DNA of 64,000 bases. Origin: Porites lobata. Lineage: Eukaryota; Cnidaria; Anthozoa; Scleractinia; Poritidae. A model generated the notes under the pieces. It did not search any database and was not told where the DNA came from. It saw nothing but the letters and a program-made list of their open reading frames with translations. The stretch is from NCBI GenBank assembly GCA_942486035.1, contig CALNXK010000043.1, positions 3,222,001 to 3,286,000 of the forward strand, written 5' to 3'. Within the stretch, counting starts at the first letter, position 1, and every line of letters starts with the position of its first letter. The translations under genes were made by a program, and so were the position numbers. Positions 1-13,200 of this stretch are shown in pieces.

Positions 1-3000
1 GGCTGTATGGCTCTGGACTACTTGTACTGCTAGGTGTTGTCAAAGCATCTGCACTGTGAACACTGCTACTGTCCATACCATCTAGTGAAACAACCGGGCT
101 TCCATCGGAACCTTTCTGCTGGTTTGCTTTCATAAGCATCTCTTCTATCTTAAAATCAGTAATATCATTGACAATGTCAAATTGCTGAGCTGAGAACCCT
201 TCAATTTCATAAGGCTATTATTTAATGTTCCAAGAATTCTCTCCTGATGAGTAGAAGAGAATCCTGGGAAAGATGTTGCATCCAAATATGCATTCAATTT
301 TTTTGGGTAATAATAATAATAATAATTAAAAATTTATAACGCGCCTTTTCCATGCAAATATGATCAAAAGCGCAACGGGTAACCATCATTGAACTCTCAT
401 CATGGCTTTTACTACATAGAGCCAGATAAAGACAGGACAGCGATACTTCCAAATGATAACAAAATCAACGGGAGGCTTATTACAACTAGTACAAGCTACT
501 TCTGACCCTTAAAAACATTAATATTCATGTTTTTCGCAAGTTTTGTAAAATCAGCAAATCTGTTAAAGGAATCACTCACTCTTTTAAACTTAAGAATTGA
601 TTGTTGAGCTTCCTGTAACTGTTGGTCCTTTTCTTGGCAAGATGCTGTCAAGGAGTCAACTTCCATTTTCAATTGGTTTACCTCTGAGGCTATCAAAGGA
701 GCAAAAAGGACCTATTAATGCCACTGGTTCAAATGAAAACCAATTGGTACCTGAGTGCAGTTGAGTTTGATGCTATACCACTTTTTGTAAGCTTCCTAAT
801 TAGAATCATGTTCAAACTTCCACTAGTAAAAATGATTATAGTTGCAACATGAAATACCTTTTTCTCTCAGCTGTGATTTCAAGGCCATAGAGGGCTGACC
901 TGGGGGTGGAATAGAGACAACCATTTTACAGTCTGCATGTACAGTACTTAGCATCCTACTACTTAATTAAGTGGAAATAAAGGCACTTCACCAATTTAGA
1001 AGGTTCACAAGCCTGGTTATTAGAGCTTTTGTTTGTTAAACCTAAGAACAACACACGTGGTGACGGACGGGTGAGACGTATTTTTCTGAGCTCCCCATTT
1101 CTTTGAGTTCTAAACGTTCTAAAACATGTCTGGTAAATCAAAAAAAGGCCAAAAGAAGCCGTCAAATCAATCTGCTAATCAGACGGCAGCAGAACAAGCG
1201 GAATTATCCGAAACCGAAGAAAGTGTGTCTTTCCGGGATGGCAACGAAGCAATAAACATGGCCGCCGGTCTTCAGGATTTTGAAGTAATTCTGACAAGAC
1301 GGTTGAAGGAGCAATCTGAGTCTATTCACGATATGATGCTTAAGTACTTCAAGCTTTACAAAGATGATATAGGCGAAATTAAACGAAGCCAAGCTTTTGT
1401 TGACGCCAAATTGAAAAAAGGCTAAGAAGGCAACTGAAGATCTAACTGGAGAACCGGCGCCTGAGATCAGAAGTAGATGCCCTGAAAGGGCAGCTTAAAC
1501 AATCTTGAAATTAAGCTGGAGGAAGTCGAAAACGACAGCGAGGCATTAAAGCAGTATCTTCGTCGTGATATGTTGGAAATACATGGGCGTGCCTCACGCG
1601 ACCTGATGAAGAAACAGACGATCTTGTGTGTAAGCTTGTGGAGTTGGTTGATCCTGAGCTTGAGATCTCGTTGGCCGACATTTCTATCAGCCATCGTCTG
1701 CCAAGTAGAGAAGGCGAAATGCCCTCCAATAATTGTAAAGTTCTGTCGTCGTAATGTCCGTGACCGTTTGTTGAGCAGAAAGAGAGATAAGGAGTAAGAC
1801 AGCTATGGATCTTGGTTTTACCGAAGAGTTTGACTTGTATATCAACGAGAGCTTGACCCAGAAGAACCCATGAGCTTTTGGCTAAGGTTAAAGAGTTCAA
1901 GAGGGTAAATCACTTCAAGTTTGCCTGGACAAAGAATGGCAAAGTTTTGTTGCGTAAAGATGATAACCCAGCATCCCAAGTCTATTCTTTTATGTCTATG
2001 GCAAATTTTGAGGAGTTCAAGAACTCAAGACAAAGCTAAGTATCGGGCTATATACATTGACAGTTAATTATTAGCCAGTGAAGCCAAATGGCTTCTGACT
2101 CTGAGCTCCCTGAGCCTGAGCTCCCTTTTTCTCATTTAGGCAATAACGATTTTAATATTGCTTTATATGAAATGACGATGGACCTCTACATTATGATAGC
2201 GAACGATTAAGCTCTCTTTTGTACAACCCAATTGATAATTCGTCTGTCTCTAATCAGTTTTTCTTTAATGAGTTAGATCCAGATCAACAGTTTACTTTTT
2301 CTCCTCCTCCTAGTAATTATTATACTGAGGATGAAATTAATGCTAAGCTAACTAATAGTTCAAATTCTCCTTGCTTCTCTGTATTTCATATTAATACACG
2401 AAGCCTAATCGGTCATTTAGATAAATTTAAATTCCTGCTTAGTCATTTGCAAAATCCATTTTCTGCCATATGCGTATCGGAAACCTGGCTAACTGAGCTT
2501 ACGTCGGACCAGGTGGAAATACCTGGATATAAATTTATTTCGAACCACCGCGATAGCAAGTCCGCCGGTGGAGCAGGTCTTTATTTACTTGACGATTTAG
2601 AATACAAATTATGCCGCGATTGTAATTATTCTGAACCTGAAGTGATCGAAACTCTTTTTGTTGAAATTAACATTCCCAATGTTCATTCCTCTAATCAATA
2701 GACCGACTCGGATCACTGCTCATTCGGCCACACTTATTGATAATATATTCACGAATAATGTAAGGTGTAAACATTTCAATGGTATTGTTATTAATGATAT
2801 TTCTGACCATCTACCGGTTTTTGTTTATGAAGTGGATGAGACAGAAATAGCGTCGAAAAATAGCCAAACTAAATATCTCACTAAAAGAGATTTTTCAGAA
2901 AGAAATAAGAGCAATTTTCGGCTCTCTCTTTCTCGTGTTAATTGGAATTTACGTTTCGATGAAAGCGATACTAATGAATGTTATAATAGTTTTGTGAGTG

Positions 3001-6000
3001 AGTATGTTCGATTATACAATGAAAGCTTTCCATTAAAAGCGATAAAACTTAAAACAAAAGAAAGTAATCGCTCCCTTGGATAACGCAATCTCTGCTTGTT
3101 TCTATCAGGAAAAAAGATAAACTCTATAAGCAGTTCATTAATTCTAGGGACTCAACTACTGAGTTAAAATACAAACGCTATCGGAACAAACTGAATCATC
3201 TTATAAAAATTGCTAAACGAAAGTACTATGATATAAAATTTGAGAAGGCTAAAAATAACCTGAAAGAAACTTGAAACTAATCAATGATGTAATCAACAAA
3301 CCGAGCAGAAAAGCAGCTCTGCCAAATTCCTTTTTCTCTGATGGAAAACTGTTAAATGATCCACAAGAAATAGCTAACTGCTTTTGTAAGTTCTTCACCA
3401 ACATAGGTCCGAATTTAGCAAGGAAAATTCCAGACACACAAGTATCTTTTCGTAGTTTTCTTGGCGCTTCTGTTAATGAGTCGCTTATCTTAAATCCAAC
3501 TAATATTTGGAACTAAATCAAATATGCAACTCTTTTAAATCTGGAAAGTCGCCTGGATATGATAACGTTTCAATGGATATAATAAAAAGCACCTTTGATC
3601 TCATTTCTCAGCCTTTGGCCAATGTAATCAATTTGTCTCTTATTAAAGGAGTATTTCCTGATGAACTGAAAATTGCTAAACTGATTCCGGTATTTAAAGC
3701 TGGTGATTCCCAGTATTTCACTAACTACCGTCCAATTTCGCTTCTTTCTAATTTTTCTAAATTCTTTGAAAGAGTTATGCACAATCAGTATTACAAATTT
3801 TTTTAGATCGTTTAGATATCTTATACTGTTGCCAATTTGGATTTCGTAAAAATATTCTACAGCGCTGTCTTTAATTCATCTTATTAATAAAATTGCAACT
3901 GCTATTGACAGAAGCGAATATACAGTTGGCATATTCTTAGACTTATCAAAAGCATTTGATACTTTAGACCATCAAATACTCTTGTCTAAGCTTGAGCATT
4001 ATGGGATTCATGGGCTAGCACTTAGCTGGTTGAAAAGCTATTTGTCAAATCGCGTGCAGTTTGTCCAGTACAAAGAGACTTGTTCTATTAGGCTGACTCT
4101 GAGCTGTGGAGTCCCTCAAGGTTCTATATTAGGACCATTATTGTTTGTTTTGTATATCAATGACCTCCCTTGTGCTACTCGTCTTGCTGAAACTATGCTT
4201 TTTGCAGATGATACTAGTGTGTTTTATTCTAATCCCGATTTAAATTGTGCTATTTCTGCCGTAAATAATGATTTATCTCAAATTGATCTTTTATGAAAGC
4301 AAATAAGCTCTCTGTTAACATAACGAAAACTAATTATATCATTTTTGCAGCAAGGCAAAAACCAGTCGACTTCCCAATAAATCCTGTCTTGTACGATGAG
4401 GTTTTATTAAAACAAGTAAAGGTAGTTAAATTTTTAGGGGTTTTATCGACGAGCATCTAACGTGGAAGCCGCATATTACTTATATATGTAAGAAAATTTC
4501 AAAATCTATTGGCGTCATGTTTAGGTCTCGTTTCTTTCTTTCTGAAACAACAAAAAGTCTCTTTATTATACCTTAATTTATCCTTATTTAACATATTGTA
4601 CCACAGTTTGGTCCTCCACTTATGTAACAAACCTTAATAGAATTTTTCTTCTACAAAAAGCGAGCAGTGCAATTATTACAAATGCAGATTTTTTCAGCGC
4701 ACTCTGAACCATTATTTTTCCGTTTAAAGATTTTGGACATATACAACATTAATTCATTCTATACTGCACAATTTATGTTTTCATATTATCATCAATTACT
4801 GCCACCGCTTTTTTTTCGAACCTTTTTGTTACTAGTAGCAATATTCATAATTATAATACTAGAAGTTCCTCGCATTTCCGTTCTCATGCCTGCCGAACTA
4901 ACACCAAACAATTTTCTATTTTGTTCCAAGGCCCTAAAATTTGGAATTCTTTACCAAACTCAGTCACTTGATTTTTACATTGCAATCGTTTTAAAGCGAA
5001 AGTTTTGATTTTCTACTATATCGATAATGCGTCTTGTACTGTCCGTTGTTGTGTGTTGTTATAGTTCTATTGCTTAATATTATTGTAACGAGGGGGCCTC
5101 CTCGTACAAGCCTTGTGGTTTTCTGAGGTCCCCTCGCCACATCTTTGTATAATGTAATGCTTGTGTAATCTTTATTGTGGGAAAATAATAAATAAATAAA
5201 TAAATAAATAAACCCTTTGTTGGGAATTCTTATGAATTAGCAAGTGTACTCAGATGGAATCTAGGACCAATTTATTACGCAAAAATTGTGCAATCAGTAC
5301 ATAACAAGCGAAGCCGCTAGCTTTCTGTACCTTTTTATTACCTTCGGTATGATCAGGTCCATTAAGTGTTTCTTGCTCATCTAGTAGCACCTCAATGTGG
5401 TCTTTTAACATTTCAATTTCCATGTCTTTCTCTGCTAATAGGCTTTCATATCTTTCCTGTAGAATATACAACAAGTAAGTGTCAGTGATCCAGCCAACAA
5501 AATGGTTAAAAAAATTAATCACCATTCTGTCAAAAGAGGCTGTGCAGCCAAGTAGTTAGCATGTTGGACATTGTAAGTCCAGTTCCCGCTCTGTTCACTA
5601 GCTGGATTGTTTTGCTTTTTTTGTTTTTTTTTTGGGCTCCAGTACAACTCCTCTGCCATGCCTGTAAATAGCTTACTGATCTTTCTTTTACAAGGTGAGA
5701 GTTATAACCCTTGAGGTTTGTTCTGGTCAACATCTTTACCCCACCAGCCTTGGGCAATAAACACCACAAGGTCACTCTCCTAACTTCCACAGACACAATA
5801 TACTGGCTGGGCGGGCATGATGAAAGGTACATGTATACCATAAGAGTAACGTACTGAGCCTTCTGTTGAACCACTTCCTGGATTTAGTTTGTTCAGGGCT
5901 TTTTGTAGTGAAGAAACCTCTGTCTCCAACTCTAGTTTTTTCTTTAACAGATTTGATGACTTCAAAGTCTCCTAAAGACCAAAAAAATAGCAACCCATAA

Positions 6001-7900
6001 TATTAAAATGTAAATTCAATCTCTACTTTAATTTTTTTCTAATTTGATTTATTTTCACAAACAGTTTTCTCTTGACACAAGCCATCCACAAATTATGGTT
6101 ATGTGGTCCTCGTCAATATCCCACCATCGGGAAAACTGACAGATAAACAGTGTTTTACTAACACTACCCCAAAGAACATGCACAAACAAATTTCAATCCC
6201 CTTTGTAATCCTTTTTTTATCCTAATGCTTATTACAAGAACCTGCATGGTTTTTAGCCACCAGTGAGAACAGAGTATACAATATATTTTGCTTGTCCTAA
6301 ATAGGTTCTTAAATGGACTGTGTTGGCTTTCCCACTTTAGGTTTTGTTTTTGTCCTAAACAGGATGGGGTATTGGCCAGGGTTCTGATGAACCATTGGTG
6401 GCACCCCTGACCCCAGTGTCAAGCTCCTGTCCCTCCCAAGGGGAAAATTTTGTTTCGCAGAGAAGTGTTTTTGAATTACATTGAAATCACATTGAGATTC
6501 TTAATCACTTCATTGTAACATGAATATTTGGATGTATGTGACCCTGCCCACACACCACACGGCTCATCATAGAATGGAACAAGAACACTCTTAGAGCGGT
6601 GTTCAGTCTCACGTGCTTAGAGATTAGATCAAGAAATGAGGAGGCGATTAATTCTACACGAAACAGGATTTACTTGCTAAAGGTTTTGTACTTCCTACTT
6701 AAGCGACGTCGAGCATTCTTCAGGATATTTACTTTTTATTTCTTTCTGAATTAATTTAGTATGCGTGTTAGCGACGACCGGAAATACATGTGCTGTCGCA
6801 GGCTATGTACGCGTGTATAAAAACACGAAAATTCAAGGGCCTTGAATCCAGAGAAATTACAGCATTGTCAGAGATCAAAAAAGTGATTTACATTGCACAT
6901 CATTTCAATCATGGCCGAAAATAAACCGCGTCCTCATCACAAGACTCATTTGCATACAATGAAAGTTTACAACATCCGACCATCACAGTTTTGCTAAGTA
7001 AGATTCTTCTTTTTTTTTTTCGACCACTCAGTACAGTGTTCAGTTGGTCCATGGTAATCAAGCTTTCAAGCGATGGACCGACATGTTTTCGAAAAGCTCT
7101 ACATTTAATCTTTCCTAAGCTTTCTTCGCAAAACATGGGTGGCTTTGGTTAGGCAACGATTCTTATTCCCAGTTTCCCGGGCCTCAGCTAGGAATGCCTC
7201 GCACAATGAACCCCCTTTTGTGTCGTAAATACGAAGAAAAACAGGTTGCAGATTATGAGTCTCGCTGCTTACGCAAGCGAGACTAATTGTATACTCACGC
7301 TATCAAGCAGTTGTTCTGCTTCTTCTAATTTTATTTGCATTTCCTCTTTCGTAAACTCCAGATCTCTTATTTTCTCTCCCTGAGCTTCTACTTGATCCGT
7401 AAGAACACTAACTTGTAAGATCATCGATTCTTTTTCCGCTTCTAATCTACTGACCAACGAAATATGTGCTTCACCATTTGTCAAAGGCTCGCCTTGATGT
7501 CGTTCACTTTTGAAGGTTGTCTACATCAGGAATTGAATATAAAAGTTAAAAACAAACAAACAAACAAAAATTTCCTCAGCAATTACGCAAGTAAAAATAA
7601 AGGTAAATTGTCTGCGAACAAAGTTATTAGTTTGGTTACCTGCATAGATCTCAACCAATCAATGAGAAGAGCAACGGTTGACTCAGGAACTTCAATTGCT
7701 GACCTGGTATTAATAGGCAACTCTTCGACATGAGCCCTAAGCTCTTCCACTAGGGAGAGAATTCTATTGTTGGTTGTTACATGACCATGATACTGACTTT
7801 TTAAGCTTTCCATTATAAGTTGGTCATCGGAAATGAGTCCGTCCATTTTCTGTAAGGCTTCAGCTAACATCGACGCTGCATCACTCGCTGCACCCGCCAT
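1..7900 (-). CDS. PPFIBP1: Liprin-beta (PPFIBP-type scaffold), N-terminal part, partial
   Basis: Coding exons read on the minus strand: 7640-7900, 7299-7520, 5855-5971, 5342-5456, 580-689 and 1-214 (runs off the window). All junctions are GT-AG and phases agree. Exon 1 starts MAGAASDAASMLAEALQKMD and exon 2 carries LQVSVLTDQVEAQGEKIRDL, a stretch nearly identical to animal liprin-beta. The ATG at 7900 is chosen because upstream in-frame sequence is not liprin-like. The visible protein is mostly coiled coil, turning Ser/Thr-rich in the last exon (DSSSVHSADALTTPSSTSS). Liprin-betas bind liprin-alpha and act as scaffolds at cell junctions and synapses; the C-terminal SAM domains expected for the family lie outside the window. 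The symbol is by family; whether it is the PPFIBP1 or PPFIBP2 equivalent cannot be decided for an invertebrate. The intron between 689 and 5342 holds a non-LTR retrotransposon; the one between 5971 and 7299 holds a dispersed repeat. Confidence 0.9.
300..410. repeat. TAA microsatellite joined to a dispersed repeat end
   Basis: A (TAA)n run at about 306-325 is followed by a segment with TTATAACGCGCC and ATGATCAAAAGCGC. A diverged relative with an AAAT run and ATGATCAAATGTCAC lies at 41275-41350, suggesting a short retroposon or SINE tail. It lies in the liprin-beta intron between exons 214 and 580. Confidence 0.35.
1126..5215 (+). mobile_element. Non-LTR (LINE) retrotransposon, near full length, decayed
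   Basis: Inserted antisense in a liprin-beta intron. ORF1-like sequence runs from ATG 1126 (basic Ser/Lys start, then coiled coil) through frameshifts to about 2040; a later segment around 1560-1960 resembles the nucleic-acid-binding part of LINE ORF1. ORF2 follows: endonuclease segment about 2219-2700 (FHINTRSLIGHL, ISNHRDSKSAGGAGLY) and 2700-2830 (ISDHLPVF), then reverse transcriptase about 3500-4500 with NYRPISLLSNFSKFFERVM, AFDTLDHQILLSKL, GVPQGSILGPLLFVLYINDL and FADDTSVF. Several frameshifts and stops break ORF2, so it is dead. The 3' end is a short AATA-type repeat at about 5188-5212, as in CR1/L2-like families that end in short repeats instead of poly(A). Clade assignment is tentative. 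Confidence 0.88.
6600..7265 (+). repeat. Dispersed repeat, copy A (longest)
   Basis: About 650 bp in a liprin-beta intron. Blocks recur at 12720-13010 in the same orientation (shared GTGTTAGC, GGGCCTTGA, GAAAGTTTACAAC) and at 14020-14400 inverted (shared CATAATCTGCAA, GGGAATAAGAATCGT, CCTGAAGAAT). The part near 6705-6722 (CGACGTCGAGCATTCTTCAGG) resembles the Penelope terminal-repeat signature seen at 8341-8365. Non-autonomous; no coding potential seen. Confidence 0.6.
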
Positions 7901-10290
7901 CTTGAATCTAAAGTGATCCAGTTTCCGCTGAGCCGCCAAAACCGGAAAAGAACTTGCAGCACGTTTGGCATGCGAATTAGGTGGAGTTTGGAATGTCATC
8001 GTGCGGGCTAAGAGCTCATAACCCGAACAACTTCTATTTATTCGTGTCGCGGCGTTTTCACCAACCACTTTATTTTAAGAACGATTTCTGGCGCAAATCA
8101 AGAATATTTTTTGAGACACAATCCTAAAAACCAGTCAACAAAACTTACTACAGACTGCTACAGACCTGAAAATGGTATTGACCATCAAAATGTGATGCTC
8201 AAAAATACCATTTATATTCAATACAAATGACGTTTAGTTTTCCTTCTTCATATCTTTTTACTTCAAATGCGGTTATAGACGGATGTTTACTTGAAAAATT
8301 GAGAAATCGACGCTGTTTATATTTAAGAGTCTTAACCGACGTTTCGGCAATGCTGCCTTCTTCAGGGTACAAGTTAGCCTGAGATCATGCGCTCTCCCTA
8401 TAATCACTTTATATCTCTCTTCCTCTCGCATCGTCCGCCCTTTAAAAAAACGCCTGACCGCAGGTCAGGTACAAGTCCTACTACAAGACTAAATACCGTT
8501 AAAAGTTCGTTAAACCTAGCTACCTAGATTGCATACTCGCGCACGTGCCACATGAAATATATGTAGCGCGCGCCGGTTATAGACGGAGCCGGTTCTAGTA
8601 TATGCATATACTCTCTCTGTGTTTGTGGCTAAAGTGTGTCTGTACATTCAATGAATAAAGACTCTCAAGCTATCATTGTCAGTTTTTATCAGTGCCATTT
8701 TCAGAAGATGGTAGGATGGGTCGCTTTTAAGTTTTCTCTTCTCTTTGTGTTGAAGTTTTTTTAATTGCTATTCTTGCTTTGCGTGTGAAAGGTCATTCCT
8801 TACAAGAAAGGAACGTCCTGGGGAATGTGCTCGTTGTGGATCATCGCGTCAAAAAAAAATCATCGATCGTTGATTGCGGCACTGCTGTGTCTATGGTCTG
8901 AAATGATGGAACCACACTCATCAGGCAACTTCAACTTCAACTTCAGCTTCAACTTATGTGTGTATATTCACTTGTACAGTTAGAAAGGCTTTATAACGCA
9001 ATATCAGACAAAAACAAAACTTAAATTTAATTTGCTTTGTTAGAGTTTAAGAACCAGAATTGAGAAATGTACTCCTTGTTGTTTATAACAGCGTTTTATT
9101 ACCTGTAGAACAATAATTTTTGGAATTTCCGGTTAGATCAAATTAGTCAGTCTCACACTTCTTACACTATATTTTGGGGGACGGAGGGATTGGGGGAGGG
9201 TTGCGTGAAAATAATGCTTATTGTTTCCTGCAAGAGAGGATTTCCTGCTTAGAATGGCTCACTTGTTTATTTTCATTCATAATGGTGAAATTTGAAAAGG
9301 TACTAAAAAATGGTACTAATTTTTCTTGTTACAAAAGGCTTCCAATGCTATGTCATGGTCAGCGACAAGCCTAGTGGCCTGAGTGGCTGCAGCCACCCTC
9401 TCCCCCAGGAAAATTGGCAACCCAGTTAAAATGGCCTTTTGGCGATTCTTGTTTCATATAGTCAAGGGAGAGGATAGTGTGTAGCAAAAACATCGGTATA
9501 AAAGTAGCATTCTTCGGCGGAACGGTTCTAATAGCTAGAGCTATTTGAAAAGACCCTTTCGCACTAACCTGAGCGAAAATAAGACGCGCACGACCGCCCT
9601 GTCTCTCCCCAGCCCCCGCGCTTTTTTCGTATTTCTTTTTACTGAACGACTTTCAGTTTCCACCTAACTTTCCACCACCATCTCGGAGCCTGGAACAGGC
9701 TACTTTTGCACCAGTGCCACCAATCGTGACCTCATCGATTGATTGATGGTTTGACTATTGGTACTGCATGCACTACAGCTCAGCGGCAGCCCTGCTCCCA
9801 GCTAACCTGAGATCTGGCTCTATTTTCGTTTTGCTTTGAAAATAACATTCCGGCGGGTACCGTTAGAGTATGAGAACCGCTAAAATTGGGCCTCTCGGGC
9901 CTGATCTGCTTCATGCGGTTTATGAACCGGGACGTTTCGTGCGGCATACATACCGTTATGAGCGGCTCATATGAGGTTATCATAGAGGGTATCATAGAGC
10001 CGATAAAATTAAAACAGGTATGATAAAAAAATACCAGTGAGAAAACCGAACAACTGAAGAAATCGGTCGGTGTTTGGAGCTCATTTTATTTGTAGATTGC
10101 TAGGGTGCACGTTGATGTGAATGAGACTTTCACTGCTTATCTTCTTTGGACCTACTTTTACGGTAAAGGACGGTTCAACATCTTACACCATGTTTGTGTA
10201 CCATAGTAACCGGTGAAATGGAAGCATTTCGACGATTCTGTGGTTCAGCCCAGTGATGGATCTGTAAAACATTGCCTGACTTTATCTACA
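7901..10290. other. Intergenic region between divergent liprin-beta and PTPDC1
   Basis: The only recognisable item is a Penelope-like fragment at about 8290-8420. The AAGATGGCGG at the liprin-beta start codon (7895-7904) resembles a YY1-type site, common at animal housekeeping promoters (inference). The 5' UTR of PTPDC1 must lie in the last few hundred bases. A short Asn/Thr-free track of TTCAACTTCAACTTCAGC repeats lies near 8930-8955. Nothing else supported. Confidence 0.4.
8290..8420 (-). mobile_element. Penelope-like element terminal fragment
   Basis: On the minus strand the order is CTGAAGA (8365-8359), a GGCA/TGCC hairpin, then GAAAC (8345-8341) and GTCGG. This CTGAAGA-stem-GAAAC pattern is the same as in the Penelope-like repeat arms at 52.3 and 54.5 kb and is typical of the terminal repeats of that class, where hammerhead ribozymes have been described. 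No coding part remains. Confidence 0.5.
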
Positions 10291-13200
10291 ATGGATGCTA
10301 GCAATTCGGGAGAAGTGAAATGGACTTTGTCTTCCTCAGCTGTTCCTAAAGATGCCGGACCGAAGTATTCTCGTATTTCCGAGCACTTTCGGCACGTAAC
10401 ACCTGGTGCTTTCCAATGCTCGATGTTTTGTGGAGGAAAGCAGTGCAAATACGAAAACCCTGCTAAGATGAAAAAAGAAGAAATGGCAATAAATGGACTT
10501 TATTCTTCATGGTATGTATGATCCTAATTATACGGTTCGCCGCGCAATCGCAAGGAACTCTTTTTGAGTGTACTGTCGTAGGTGTATAATGAAGAAGAAA
10601 CAGTCAGGAATTTGTGTATTTCTCGTTGTATAAGCGACAGGTTTGAAAAAGAGAATTAATTGGCGTAGTCGAATAAACTTTGTGTGAGTCAGTTGCCAAC
10701 AGGTGTTTTTGCTCCCACTCAGAATCACTTATATAACAGTAAGCTTTTCATAGTCCCCCATATTTCCGTAAGACTATCGAGATCGAGCATTTTCTGTTAC
10801 AGGCCGCCATCTTCATTTCATATGTACTGTAGACTACGAGTAGTTCCCCATGTTTCCTCAGGGATAGTAGAGCGAGCAAAACGCGAGCGCGTGTGAAAAT
10901 AACCCCACGCAAGAAAAGGTGACACGCGGCGGGGAGAGAGAAAAATGAGGGACTACAGACAACGCCCAAGCTTTTGAACTAATGCATTGCTCTCACAAAG
11001 CAAAACTCTGATTGGCTCTTCCATGGAAATCTGTCAACATCTGTCAAAAACGTGCCAGCCGCTATCAACACTTGACATAATCATAATTTGCAGAACAAAT
11101 AACTAGAGCAGAACAAATAACTAGAGTTGCTCTTGTAGCAGCAACTAAGAAGAAAGCCAACCCGGTAACTGATGAGGTTCACGTGGAGAACCAAAACCAT
11201 GGTCTTGCCTGATCACAAAGTGGGAATAACAGAACAGTCGCAAGGCTGTTACAAATGTAAGCTTTTTCAAAAAAGGAACTACGCACTCCAGTCCAAAGAC
11301 TCACATTATCTCCAGAAAAACAAGTGGTAGTTAAAATTCACATCGCAGTTCTCCATGGTTGATGTAGTTTTAGTTTAAGCTGCAATCCATTCTTCGAGAT
11401 TTGGATATCACTATCCGTCGTGCTAAAAACGCTAACGAGTTGGGCCCAGCATGACAAAACATTGCAGGAAACTGTCACATTCACAGCCAAAAAGAAAATC
11501 GCTTAAAATTATTGAGATCCAGGAGGCAGTCGCCGGAGAAATTAAACAACCCAAAACCCTTATTTGGCCGTATTGAAGAGCTTTACTTTCAAAAGAGGTC
11601 AAAGAAAATGCTCTTGCATCAGAGGGCAAGTCATGCCGACCATAAACAATAACCGCAGAAAATTAATATGCGTGTCACGACCTTTCAGTATGACTAAGCG
11701 GCAAAAGTCACATTTGCTCAGTCAAAACGTTTTCCTCCAGAGAATAATCTACCCGTCTGGAAAAAAAATGGAACAAGCAGCATTTTACCATGACTAAAAG
11801 TCGTGTGTTGACTACACTATCAAGTTCTTCACGCGAAACAGCCGTGAAGAAAATTAGTATCTGGGTTTTCTTTTGCTTGAAATAAATATCCCCGGCCCGC
11901 AGTTTACCGATGACAAGAGCAATGACAGCTCAATGAGGCAAGGAGTCCCATTGGATGCGCTTAATTGATTTGGAAGGGGATGCACACTTCACACTCCAAA
12001 ATCAGTCGACCGTGAAGGGTCAAAAGCTTGGGCTTTGTCTGTAGTCCCTCATTTTTCTCTCTCCCCGCCGCGTGTCGCCTTTTCTCGCGTGAGGTGATTT
12101 TCACGCTCGCTCACGTTTCGCTCGCTCTACTATCCCTGAAGAAAAATGGGGGACTACTCATGGTCTATATGTACCGAGTCTACTGTCTACTGTCTACTGC
12201 GCCACCCTAAGGGAGAAAGGGCGGTGCAGTGGTGAGAGCACTTCCCTCCCACCAATGTGGCGCGGGTTCGAATCCTGGTGTCGACTCCATATGTGGGTTG
12301 AGTTTGTTGTTGGTTCTCTCCCTTGCTCCGAGAGGTTTTTCTCTGTGTACTCCGGAAACCAATATGGCGGCCCGTGACAAAAAGCTCTTGATCTTGACCG
12401 TCTTACAGAAAAATAGGGGACTGTGAACAGTCAAATATAAGAGTTAAACAAGGAACCCTGGTGAAACTAACTGTGTAAGGTGCAAAAAGGATGCTCCATT
12501 TAGCATGCTTCCCCCCTCCTGCTCAGGCTTTCCCCTTTGCACATCTCTTAACTCAAGTGGGGGGGAGGGGGGATGGATATGGGGTGCACTCCCTTGTTTG
12601 GCCTAAACAGGTATGTGCCACTGAACAGGGTAATGGTTTTCTGTAGTTATTAAAGCAAGGAATTACCTACAATGAGCTACTATGAGCTACAATGAGTTAA
12701 AACAAGGACACTGTTACAGCAGCATTTAAGTTTAGTATGTGTGTTAGCAATGACGGGAAATACATCTGTAGTTGCAGGCTAAGCGCATGTATAAATACTT
12801 CAAAATTGAAGGGCCTTGATTCTAGAGAAATTACGTCATTGCCAGAGATAAAAAAAGTGATTTATGGCCGAATATATACCGCTTGCTCATTACCCTAACC
12901 CTAACCCTAAGACCTATTTGCATACAATGAAAGTTTACAACACCGGACCAGTTAGTCTTTTGCTAAATAATTAAGATTCTACTTCTTTTTTTTTTGACCA
13001 CTGAAGTGTTAACTTGTTCCAAAGTAAACAAAAGGTTGGCATGATTTTAGTTTACAAATTAAATTTCTTTATGCTGTTTGTAAAATGAATTTGAAGAACT
13101 CAGAGCACACCTCTATCCAAACTTCCTTTGAGTGCCTCCTTCCCACCCCCCTCCCACCAAATGGATGCCTCCATAGTCCAAAAGCTTCATTTCTATAAAT

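Noticed and set aside
10213..10290. Earlier start for PTPDC1 at 10213
   Set aside because: That codon is GTG, not ATG, in an animal gene; the first ATG in frame is 10291 and there is a stop at 10207.
12220..12290. Functional tRNA gene
   Set aside because: A and B boxes present but no matching acceptor arms, and a SINE body follows.
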